15,599 nucleotides of DNA, taken from Haplosporangium gracile. Its lineage: Eukaryota > Mortierellomycota > Mortierellomycetes > Mortierellales > Mortierellaceae. Under the pieces are notes generated by a model. It had not been told where the DNA came from, made no database searches, and saw only the letters and a program-made list of their open reading frames with translations. A program made the translations under genes and the position numbers. Positions 1-9,432 of the stretch are shown here, piece after piece; position 1 is the stretch's first letter, and each line of letters opens with the position of its first letter. The stretch spans positions 1,418 through 17,016 of the forward strand of contig JAAAUF010000883.1 in assembly GCA_015499985.1 (NCBI GenBank), read 5' to 3'.

Positions 1-3000
1 GGTGACAGTCTCCTGGAAATCGAACTTGGCCGCCGGCGTGGCGATAGCGGTTCCTGTTGTCTCGGTGGCTGGCGATCCATCGGTGGGCTGGGTAGGTGTG
101 TTGGAGGCAGTATCCACGACCATGACCTCGTGTGGCGTTGTCATCTCAAAGATCGTCTCGAGTGTCCCGGTAATGAGCTCCCATCGCTCCTCGTCAAACA
201 TGGATCCATTCTTGGTGACCAACTGGCTCAAGCAGATGATCCCCATCTGACCCAAGTGTTCGCTCTTTTTGCTAACCAGCAGTGTGATGAGCTCCAAGAG
301 ACCCTTCAAGAAATCCGTCTGCGCGTAGAACACCTGGTGGTATTGGCGAGAGTAGAGGTTGATCATCAAACGAAGGGCCTGGATCCAGATGGTGGTTGTC
401 GAGTCCCGTCGTTTGTAATCGGGGTCCTTGAGATCCTCAAAGATCGGCATCAAGACGACACGGTAAATCTTGGACCAATACTGCGATTCGAAAATCTCTC
501 CCGATCCATTTAGAATCTCAAACAAGCTGACCAGAGCTTTAGAGCGGACAGTGTGAAGGTCAGAGTCAATCACGACACGAGAGAGACCATAGACGATGGG
601 GAACCACTTCAAGAAGAAGGTATCCTCGTCCTCCTCAACCACGGCGGCTTCAGTCTCCTTGGCCTTGCCCTCCTCGAGAATCAACTGCTTCTCCGGGTGG
701 GGGGTGTCGTCCTTGGTACCAACTGCTGCCTTTGCCTCGAGCCAAAGTCCACGAGCGCACTTTCTGAGCAAGGTCATCGCGCCATTGACCACGTTCTCGT
801 CATAGTTGAAGCAAAACTCGACCAGACAGTTGACATAGTCGACAAAGCTAGTCTCGATCACCTCGAAGCTATTCTCGTAGATCATCTCGACAATTCCAAA
901 TGCATTCTCGACCAAGGCTCCGTTGCCGTGGGTGGCTGTGCGGCCAAAGACTCCAAACATGGGCTTCCATCCTGACCGAATGTTGCTGGCGCGAGCAGTG
1001 ATCATCTGACGAAGACTCTGAATGATCAAGTCGTGGATAGCGACCGAGGGATTATTCTTGTAAATGTGCTCGAAGGGTCTCAAGAGCTCGTTCTGGGTGT
1101 TGAAATGAGCCAACTCATCGCGGGCCAAAAACTTCATAGCAAGCTGGCGCAAGGAATCGATGGCAAAGGTGGACACATTGGCGTTCGAGCTGCATCCGAC
1201 GGCGTTGAAGTATGATTGAAGAATACGCCAGATCTGGGTCCACTCGAAACGGATACGGACCATGTTGTAGTCAGCTGTGACGCGGCAGCATTAAAATGAG
1301 GAAACTTCGTAAGTACTTGACCACTTCGTGCGCATTTTACAAAGTAAGGGTATTAAGAAATAATATGAGACAAACATACCAATCTCGATAATCCTCTGGA
1401 GCATGTACATGCGAGGGGCACCACGAGAGCCTTCAACTTCTTCCAGCGAGACAGCGCAGATAGACTTGAAAAGGTGAACAACGGCGTCTCCACTCAGCGA
1501 TGTACTGTTGACGAAAATCTTGTCGATCGCAATGATGGTGTCCTGAGACTGGAACTCGTTCATCATGGCCGAAAGTGCAACCTTGCGTCTGGAAGAGGCC
1601 TGAGGCGTCTGCGGAACGCTTCCAGGCGAGTTGCCTGATCCAGTATGCTGGTAATCCACTCCGTTGAAGCCCTCGGTCGAAACCCTTCCTCCCTGCGGAA
1701 TCAACTGAAGCTGTTCCATTGCACTGATAGTCTTCAGGACAAGGTTCCAGTTGCCCTCGAGATACTCTCCCATCGTGTTGGCGACCTTGAGGAGAGTGCG
1801 GATGGCCAAGACGTTCTTGGGTTGCATCTCGCTCACGTGGTTCATGCCGGTCAACTTGGCCAGCGAAGAGATAAAGGCATCGCGCTCAACCTCCATGTGA
1901 AAGATGCTGGCGATACGGATGGCGTTGGTGATACCGCGAAGGCAAAGCTCGATCGCCTCGGCGTTGATCGCGGAAAACTCGCGGGTCTTGGGCTCAGTCT
2001 TGTTAGCAAAAATGCTAGGGTCGATCGCCTCCTCGAATGCCAGACTGAGGGTCGCCATGGCTGGCCAGCAGGCCACGGCGAACATGGGCTTGACATGCTC
2101 CGCATGAGTGGCGTTCCTCCACGCGGCGGTGCTCTTGACACGTCCTTCGTTGCCGGCAAGGAGCGCACGGGCGTTCTTTTGCATCTGAGAAATGGCCATG
2201 TCGTACAATTCCTGACGCTGCTTATTGTTGCTTACAGTAGAGGCGGTCGCCTTGGAGGCCTCCCTGGCCTGCTCGTCCTCCAGAACAATCTCGTTATTGG
2301 AAATGTTGTTGAAAATCTCGGTCAGGTACTCGTCCGGCAAATTGGCGTTGTCGTTGATGCCTCTGTTATTCTTGATAAAGTCCTTAACATCCATCCTGCG
2401 CTTGACGTTGTCCGAGTGCTGATCAGTGTTAAGCATAATGACGGAGAAGGCGAGAATGTAAGCGGGTTCGGCGTTGGCGAAAACCTTGGGGTTGGTGTCG
2501 CAGTACCGGTCTGCAAACTTCTCCATTATACGATCAATCTTTTGCGACTCTCCAGGGAGACGGAAATTCTGCAAGAACATGCGCAGGGCATCGACAAAAC
2601 CAACTCCGGTAAAGTCGAGGCGGTCGATAAAGGCGTGCATAACCTTGATCGCCTTCTTGTCGCCTTCACCAATGTACTCTCCAATGGCAGCCTTGTCCAG
2701 ACCAGGAGTCGTCATCAAGTAGGCGGCGAGGGCCTGGAGGTCGTCCTGAACAAAGCCCTGCTTGATGAAAAAGTCGATACCTTTCATGGGCTTGGCGTTG
2801 AAGAGACTGACACCCTTCAGGAAAAGGCGCTTTCTGGTCATGTTCTCCTCAAACTCTGCCGGATGGTCGTCTCCCAAAGAATCAACAGATCCAACGATGT
2901 TGACGGAGGTTGACGACATGTTGGAGCTGGTGCTTTGTTGGGTGCGCATAGACATGGCGAGCAGAGGATTCTTGGACACGATGACGGGATGCGACATTTT

Positions 3001-5363
3001 GTTGTACTGGTTTGCTGAGTGGGATGATCGAGGTGAGATAGAGGATCCTGATGCATTGTCGTTGTTATGGTTGACGTCCTGCTGAGGCGACATGGGAGAT
3101 GCATTTGTAGAGCTAAAGTCAACCGAGATTTCGGCAGAGTGACCATTGGTGACCGTGTTGACAGCAGATGTGATGGCCTCTGGCAAAGTCGAGACAGCTC
3201 CCACATCCTTGGACCAATCGACGAGAGAATCCAAAACCGAGACCATGCACCGCAATCCTTGTACGGCAAGACGTCGATCTTGAATCAAGGCCCACGCGTC
3301 CTTCTCGTTCAACAAGAGCTGCTTGCCCATCATGTTTCCGACAGTGGCCGAAGCATTGGCCTTTCCACGACCCTGAGCGATGCGGGATAGCGAGTTGACA
3401 ATGTGCTCAAAGATCGACGCCATCGTAAAGTCGCAGTCAAAGTTGAGGTAAATGTCAACAAGTGATTGAGGGTTGGAGCAGATTTTGTGAAGACCCTGAA
3501 GAACCATTTCCTTCTGTCGCAAAGTGGCGTTCGACATATCCAAGAACTTCAAGTAAAACTCGTTGAACAGGACCTCGATCTCGGCCTTGAGCTGAGCGCG
3601 GTAGTAACGCAGGAGCGTCAGGAAGAGAGAGAGAGAGAACTCGAACAGAGTTTCGTTGGCCGACACCCCGTTCTGCGAGAGAGAAACGCAGAGGTATTGA
3701 CGGACGGCGCTTACGAACAACTCGTCAGATTGGAAGACGGGTCCAGAGTTGTTCATCATCGACAAGATGAGTTCCAGTACCAAGGCGCGGCCACGGACAG
3801 ACAGTTCCTCCTGTTGCGAGTTGCTGATGATTTCAGCCCGGAGCGAGAGTTTGCAGAGGAGGCGGAAAGTGAGATAAGCATCCTGGCGGGAAACTCTGCA
3901 TTTGGCGATGGCAGTCTCATGAGGAGTCTGTTCCTGAGACTGAGCTGGTGCAGAAATAGGTGGTGCAAAAGTGTTGGCTGCTGATACAGAAGAAGGCGAT
4001 CTTTCAAGGATAGGCGAAGCAGGCAATGGGATGTCGCTTGGGGATGTCGATGCTGGAGTGTCGTTGCTGTCATGGTCGTGTGGCATTTCCTGGGAATCCT
4101 GATTCTCCTTGTCATCCTGATTCTCTGCTGGTGCCTGTCCAGTCGTCTCGACCTCGACTTCGACCTCGGCCACCTCAACTTCAACCTCGGCCACCTCAAC
4201 TTCAACCTCAGCCTGGGCTTCTTCGATGTCTGTTTCAATCTTTGCCGGCTGTCGCAATGTGTCGTCCTGGGCTTCTAAGGCGGCGGGTAGCACTATTGAA
4301 TGTCGCCTGAGGGTTTTCTCAATGTCCCTGAGAGCGTGGGCGTCTGTCTCCATTTTTGAGATGACCAAGTTGACCATCTGAGTGAGTCCTGCCTTGGCGG
4401 TGGCCTGGAGGATGGGCGACTTTGCCCAGCAAAAGATGTTGCAGCTGGTTTGGATAATTTTTAAAAGTGAGGCGTGGTGGACCTCACACGTTTTTGTGGT
4501 CACCAGAGTGAGCAAAATCTATGTATGCACAATGCACACAACAGAGGACGTAGTGGTCGGATCCAATTGTCAATAAAACGAGTATCACGAAGACGAAGAG
4601 AAGGAAAAGGAAGAGCAACAGCAAGTAAAGTGTTCACTGAGGCTGACATATGTCAGACAGTCAATCAGTTAGCGAGATTGCTTTATGAACTGCGATCAAG
4701 ATGCTGGTTTACCTTGATGATTTGCAGCTGAACATTGTCATCGGCACTTCCAGGTCCTCGGTAGGTCATACAAACTGTGTGGACGATTTCGTCCATCAGC
4801 CGTGGGGGTGAAGGGTAGTGATCGGGACCGACGGTGTTGGCCCCTGGGAGGTTGGGGACGAGATGGTCTGTTGGGTCAGAGCAGTCAATATGGCTGAGGT
4901 CGTTGGCTTCGCTGAAGACGGCGAACTTTGGGCGGTTGACGGCAGAGGAAGGTACGGGGGTGGTTCTGGTGGTCGGGGGTAGCGTCAAGGGTGAGTTGCC
5001 GGTGAGTTTTCCATGGGCGATGAGCTTGTGGAGGGCATCGAGAGCGAGGACCTTGACCTTGCTTGAGACGGATGGGGCACATGCGAGCTTGAAGACAACC
5101 CAGTACTCTTCAGCGTCGAGCGAGTCGAATTCAATAGAGGATGATGCCTTGAGGGGGACAGGTTCGGGTGTGGACGGTGCCCTGGCTTCGTCGAGCGATT
5201 GCTGGGTGGTGGTGTCGACAGACTTTTTTGGGACAGAGGCGGAGGCGAGCTTGGCGGCGTTAAGGCGCTCGAGAGCACCTTGGGCGGCCTCGACAAGGTC
5301 GCGTTCCTTGCGTGGATGGGCCTCTGCCAAGAGTCGCTGTAGGGCGAGTTCTAAGCTCGACAT
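1..5363 (-). CDS. SEC7: Sec7/BIG-family Arf guanine nucleotide exchange factor, 3' end cut by window edge
   Basis: Large Arf-GEF that loads GTP onto Arf GTPases at the trans-Golgi for coat recruitment and vesicle budding. Exons by splice reading: 5363-4713, 4518-1380, 1274-1 (continues left). Introns 4712-4519 (phase 0) and 1379-1275 (phase 1) are both GT-AG, and joining them restores family text (QLQIIK+ILLTLVTTKTCEVH; RIIEI+ADYNMVRIRFEW). This gives 1688 residues; family members are about 1700-2000, so only the far C-terminus is missing. Visible order: DCB region from residue 1, acidic AEVEVEV repeats about 320-345, HUS domain from about 419 with HUS box NFDCD at 576-580, catalytic Sec7 domain about 780-962 with glutamic finger Glu874 (LPGESQKIDR) and MLNTDQHS at 912-919, then HDS repeats. 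Start ATG at 5363 begins MSSLELALQRLL and follows a pyrimidine-rich leader. Phe908 replaces the Tyr usual in BIG/Sec7 proteins. Family assignment is very secure; exact orthology to yeast Sec7 is likely. Confidence 0.95.
4151..4213 (-). repeat. Three 21-bp tandem repeats encoding Ala-Glu-Val-Glu-Val-Glu-Val
   Basis: Three adjacent 21-base units at 4151-4171, 4172-4192 and 4193-4213. Units 2 and 3 differ from unit 1 by a few substitutions. They lie inside exon 2 of the Sec7-type gene and stay in frame, giving about three copies of the acidic heptapeptide AEVEVEV in the linker between the DCB and HUS domains. Such an acidic, alternating Glu/Val stretch is probably a flexible or beta-prone linker, and copy number is likely to vary between strains. 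Confidence 0.85.
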
Positions 5364-5682
5364 TGACAGTGGCTAATGGAAAGTGAAGGATGATGTGTTT
5401 TGAGGAGGGAGATGATCTTTTTTGAGGACGATGACGACAAAAGACTGAAGGAAAGAGGGACAAGAAGGAAATAAGAAGAGGGGAGAAGGGAAGGAGAAAG
5501 GAAGATGGTGGCGGAAGGGTGAGAGAGGAGAAGTGTTAAGAAGGATGGATGATGGCTACAGAGAAGTATTAAAAAGAAGGAGGTAGAGAGGAGTGAATTA
5601 TTGAGGGAAAGATGGTTCTTTGTGGGTGAGACACGTCTCCGCTTTGGTGACCGCATTCGAGGGACATAGGGAGGGAGGGCGG

Positions 5683-5706
5683 TTCTCGTTCTCGTTCTCG
5701 TTCTCG
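5683..5706. repeat. Hexamer microsatellite, four copies of TTCTCG
   Basis: Four perfect tandem copies of TTCTCG in the promoter region between the two divergent genes, followed by one imperfect partial copy. It falls outside the Sec7 pyrimidine leader and has its pyrimidine strand on the plus strand. No function can be read from it. Confidence 0.85.
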
Positions 5707-6033
5707 ACGCTCTATTCATAGGGGGTTAAGTAGCATAGACCTGGGTTGAGAGGAGAATGGAGCTACAGACACGTAGGAGCCAAATCCATGGAATGTAGTG
5801 GAGGGAACGGATCAAACGGATATGTAAATAGGATATGCAAGAGCGAGTAAGGTGTGAAGAGTTACGTGGTTGTTTGTTGACTGAATGCACTACGTAGGAT
5901 ATCCAACGGCGTGTATTGATGTCGGCGAAAATTGGGCGCCACTTTTCCCCTTTCCTTCTCCGGCTGATCACCTTTGCCGGCTGTAGATTAGCTTGCTTCT
6001 TGTGCACCCTGTTTGCGCGAAAGAAATAACGTG

Positions 6034-6132
6034 AAAACGGGAGACAAAGTGGAAGAAGAGGAAGAAGAAAGGAGGAAGAGAAGAAGGCAAAGAATAGAAG
6101 AAGAAGAAGAAAAAGAAAAAGAAGGAAAAGGC
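6034..6132. repeat. Purine-only tract rich in GAA/GGA
   Basis: Nearly 100 bases are almost all purine on the plus strand, built mostly from GAA, GAAA and GGA units, in the middle of the divergent promoter. Polypurine tracts of this length can form triplex DNA or exclude nucleosomes in other systems; that role is inferred only. It could also be the pyrimidine part of an unseen leader on the minus strand, but no minus-strand gene starts here. Confidence 0.7.
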
Positions 6133-6326
6133 ATCACACAAACAAGCAACATCAACAAGTGAAAGTGCGGGGAAGTAGCAGTGATTTGCAAAGATTATAA
6201 GTGTGTGCGCGAGTGTGCGTGTGGACGAATATCACCATTATTTGTCCATGCCTCTCATTCATCATCTTTCATCAGTCGTATTCCTGCTCCCCACTTAAGA
6301 CTTATTTCTTCAACAGTACAGGGTTG

Positions 6327-6344
6327 TTTTTTTTTTTTTTTTTT
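6327..6344 (+). repeat. T18 homopolymer at the head of the CT-rich leader
   Basis: Eighteen consecutive T residues, immediately followed by about 130 bases of C/T-rich sequence, lie 380 bases upstream of the PA-TM-RING start codon. Long poly(dA:dT) tracts in fungal promoters usually mark nucleosome-depleted regions, so this is a plausible promoter element for the plus-strand gene. Exact length may be affected by sequencing error. Confidence 0.6.
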
Positions 6345-6723
6345 CTATTCTTTCCTTCCTTCCCTCCCTTTCCTCCCTTTCCTTCCCCTTCACATCGCCC
6401 ACCCTTATCCTTCTTCGTCTTCCTCCTCTCCATCATCCTTCCTTCCATTCAGCCTCCCACCCAGCAGCCACATTTTTTCATCCCTCGTTCATCCCTCACT
6501 CTCACTCTACCCTGTTCATTCGCCGTTTCTTTTCTTCTGGCTGCACTGGCCTCACCACCACTCCTACACTTCAACAGCCGACGACTGTCAACGGAAAACG
6601 GAGGCAAAAAAAAAAAAGAATACGCTCAGGAGAACTAGGGACACTCTCTCTCCTCCTTCGTATCCCCCTTCCCCCTTGCTTGCAACATAATCACCTTCGC
6701 ACTTTCGCACTTACACACCGATC

Positions 6724-9142
6724 ATGATGTACAGGGGACGGAAAGCTCCAACCCTGGGCTCGCTCTACGCCACGGTCCTCCTCCTCGTCCTTGTGGCGCT
6801 CTCGCTCTCCTCCAATAGCTTAACCCACGCGGCAGTCCTCATTGTCAACAAACTCAACTATGATTTCGTGTCTGTCGAGAGTAGGCCCGAGACGGCTGCC
6901 GGCGCCACTCTCATCGAGTCCAAGCCAGAGTTTAATAAGGCACAATATATTGGAAATTCTGGCGATATCAATAAGGATGGCTTCTCAGTAAGTTTATTAG
7001 CAAACAATGATAATACCCATCTATCCCCACCTTTCGTACATCAGCGGGAAAAGCATGCTCTTGTTTTACAACCAAGACGGTGTCTTTCAACTTAACTTCG
7101 CTTTTGTTCTGTACGTTGCTGCGAAGTTATAGCTAACATGTGCCACGGTGAATTGTTATTATCGGATGATAGGGTATCTTGTTCGACATGGGCTATGGCT
7201 GTCAACCACTTTACGAGAATTTTACCCTCAGTCCGACAGAATCCTTTGTACCCCAGAGGGTAGCCCTGATAAAACGAGCGGGGCCTCCAGGACAAACTGG
7301 TTGCAACTTCCGGGATAAGATGCTTAATGCTATGCGCCAAAAAGCCGTTGCCTTCTTGGTCTACAACAACGAAACCTACGATGAACTCGACAGAGTCAAC
7401 ACTGGCGGCGACGTGGAACCCAACGCCATCCCTGGCATTCTTCTCCTCAATAAAGACGGCATGATGCTTCGTTCCTGGCTGGAAAACCAAACTCTTCTTG
7501 CTAAGGATCCCACAAGTCCACAGTTCTATAATCGAGTCAGGATCAATCTCACTGTCACCAAGAGAATGTCTGTAATTTGGGAAGTCGTCCTGGTCGTAGT
7601 CGTGATTCTCCTTGCTCTCTCCCTCGCAATCTCTGGTACGTTATTTTAGCGAACGGGCCTGTGTTGTTCTTTTATCCGCGAATGATCATTTCCCGATCCT
7701 TGTCCCTGCCTCCCCCTGTTCCTTTCCGCTGCTGTGTCAGCATCTACAATGATCATGTGCTCGCATCCTTTTTGTACTTGTTGTACCTATGTTTGGATCG
7801 AACTTGTTAAGGGCCCAGAATGCTTGTTGATAAAACCCGAAACAACTTGACGAATTTGCGCATGTGGCTCGTGCAATCTTTGCTACTCAAACACAACATC
7901 GACTAATCAAACACCTTCATATTCATAGTTATTCTGCATTGCCGATTGTATGCCTTGAGGCAGCGAATCAGGATGGACGCCTTGGCGAGAGGCGCCGATG
8001 TGCTGCCTAACGGAACTATCAGGATGAGAAAGGTCACTATCAACAAGGCCATCCTCGACACTCTCCCCGTCAGAATTCATGGACAGACACCACCTGCTCC
8101 TGCAGCAGTAGCACCTGTCATTGCTCAGGATGCCACACCAACAGCGACTCAAGAGGGAACCAGCAGTGGTAGCAGCACTGTCGTTCACGTGGAGAGCACG
8201 CGAGATTCTGATGTGGAGAACGCCTACAACCCCAATGCTGCCAATACCACCCGCACCTCGACTTCAGCTTCGCGCGCCAATTCAATTAGGCATTCCATCT
8301 CAGGAAGATCCGTCTCAGGAAGGTCCACCTCTGGCCGTTCAGTTCGGTCGCAGAATGCGATTGCTGCAGCAACGGCCTTAGAGTCTTCTACTGCTGCTAC
8401 TACTGCTCAGGCTGCTGGTTCGCCTTCTACCGCCTATACCGACGACGACGACAGTGAGGACGCCTGCGCCATCTGCTTGGACGAGTTTGAAGATGGTGAT
8501 GAGATTCGGTCGCTTCCTTGTCATCACGAGTTCCATTGCGATTGTATCGACCCATGGCTGGTTCGTAAGAGTTCAACCTGTCCACTCTGCAAGTTTGACT
8601 GTCTCCCCCAGACCGAGGAAGAGGCGCAAGGTCGTGGCGAGGATTCCAACATTGTCTTGCCCCACGATAGACTGATTGAGTTCATCATGGGTCCGGATTG
8701 GGTGGCAGCTCGGACGATGCGCGGTCATAACGGAACAAGCACCACTGATCGCATTGGACACTTTTTCGACATTGTCTGGGACCGCATGAGAGGGCGACCA
8801 CCTCGACCGATGCCTGGAGCCACTGTGCAGTTGGCCCCACGACAGCCTTATTCTCAGTCATCGGCGTCTTCAGCAGTTCAACTCGACGAGCATGGACAAG
8901 TCCCGCTGCAATTGATTACACCAAGAGGGTTTTCTTCTGCACCTGCAGCTGCCTCTACTAGAGCATCTTTGCCGTTGACCACGCCGCCAGTAGCAGCACC
9001 AGAGGGAGAGACCTACCGCGATGTGACTGAAACACTAACAGAACCTGTGCCGCCACAAACCATTGCAACTCCTTCGGTGATCGTCGAGATCTCCGCCTCG
9101 TCCCAACAAGCAAACAGCGACGACAGGAGCATTGCGAAATAA
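6724..9142 (+). CDS. PA-TM-RING membrane E3 ubiquitin ligase (RNF13-like architecture)
   Basis: Predicted membrane RING-H2 ubiquitin ligase of 646 residues. Exons 6724-6987, 7173-7635 and 7929-9142. Intron 1 (phase 0) has GTAAGT and a CTAAC branch at 7133-7137; intron 2 (phase 1) has GTACGT and CTAAT at 7903-7907. Architecture: signal peptide about 1-36 ending near THA, lumenal protease-associated (PA) domain about 40-200 with four N-glycosylation sequons (NFT, NET, NQT, NLT), one transmembrane segment about 222-246, a basic stop (CRLYALRQR), a Ser/Thr/Ala-rich cytosolic linker, then RING-H2 at residues 422-463 (CAIC, CHHEFHCDC, CPLC; pattern C3H2C3 complete). The tail after the RING is about 180 residues, long for the family and apparently disordered. 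Homologues sit in Golgi, endosome or vacuole membranes and ubiquitinate membrane cargo. The start could be Met1 or Met2 (ATGATG). Confidence 0.93.
8296..8345 (+). repeat. In-frame SGRS(V/T) repeats in the PA-TM-RING linker
   Basis: Three adjacent imperfect 15-base units encode SGRSV, SGRST and SGRSV in the cytosolic linker between the membrane segment and the RING domain. Arg-x-x-Ser spacing resembles basophilic kinase sites (PKA/AGC type), so phosphorylation is plausible, but this is inferred from short motifs only. Confidence 0.6.
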
Positions 9143-9432
9143 GCACTTTGCCTCCACCTTTGCAACAATAATAAAAACTCGCCAGATACCATTATTTAAA
9201 CAAACTCCTCGCCGTCGCACTGACACATCTTTAGTCAAAATCACAGCCTACATGCATCTAAAAGTCTCGTTTTTTCTTTTTCTTATCACTCATCCAACTC
9301 ACCTTTTCCTTCCACAAAATCTCATCTCACGGTCCAACGCGAGACAAATAGTCGCGTGTTATGGATATCTCTCGAGCACCCGACTCAAAGCGAGGACTAT
9401 TGAGTTTGCCTTAGGAGCGCATAGACGCAATC
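9143..9432 (+). promoter_or_regulatory. 3' untranslated region of the PA-TM-RING gene, then short spacer
   Basis: No gene is seen here. An AATAAA polyadenylation motif at 9170-9175 lies 28 bases after the PA-TM-RING stop codon. The rest is A/T- and C/T-rich (about 9265-9325) and could have been the leader of the decayed gene that starts at 9433. Confidence 0.5.

Larger units (their letters stand above)
5364..6723. promoter_or_regulatory. Divergent promoter region between the Sec7 GEF and the PA-TM-RING gene
   Basis: This 1.36-kb stretch holds no supportable gene. Open frames in it are short, low-complexity and without family resemblance. Both flanking genes point outwards, so it must carry both promoters and both 5' leaders. 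Next to each start codon the coding strand is rich in C and T: minus strand about 5380-5600 for the Sec7 gene, plus strand about 6310-6470 for the PA-TM-RING gene. Such CT-rich leaders are common upstream of fungal transcription starts. The middle part, about 5720-6000, is of ordinary composition. A TATAA at 6196-6200 and an inverted CCAAT at 5931-5935 are present, but too short to weigh much. Confidence 0.6.

Noticed and set aside
1645..2913. A 422-codon plus-strand open frame, opposite Sec7 exon 2
   Set aside because: It lies entirely antisense to highly conserved Sec7-domain coding sequence, has no recognisable motifs, and arises because the conserved codon pattern on the other strand avoids stops. 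The same holds for the other long plus-strand frames between 1 and 5376.
5726..6007. 93-codon minus-strand open frame in the divergent promoter
   Set aside because: No domain, signal or family resemblance; composition is like noncoding sequence and it overlaps the promoter region of both neighbours.
6181..6690. 169- and 145-codon plus-strand frames upstream of the PA-TM-RING gene
   Set aside because: They are translations of the T18 and C/T-rich leader and give Phe/Pro/Ser/Leu low-complexity text in two overlapping frames at once, which points to noncoding sequence.
7045..7110. Possible 66-base cassette exon inside intron 1 of the PA-TM-RING gene, bounded by CAG and GTACGT
   Set aside because: Its length is a multiple of three and one frame looks protein-like, but the exon 1 phase would read it in another frame and hit a TAA at 7093-7095. 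The plain intron 6988-7172 has good splice and branch signals and gives family-like text directly. It could be a poison exon, but there is no positive evidence.
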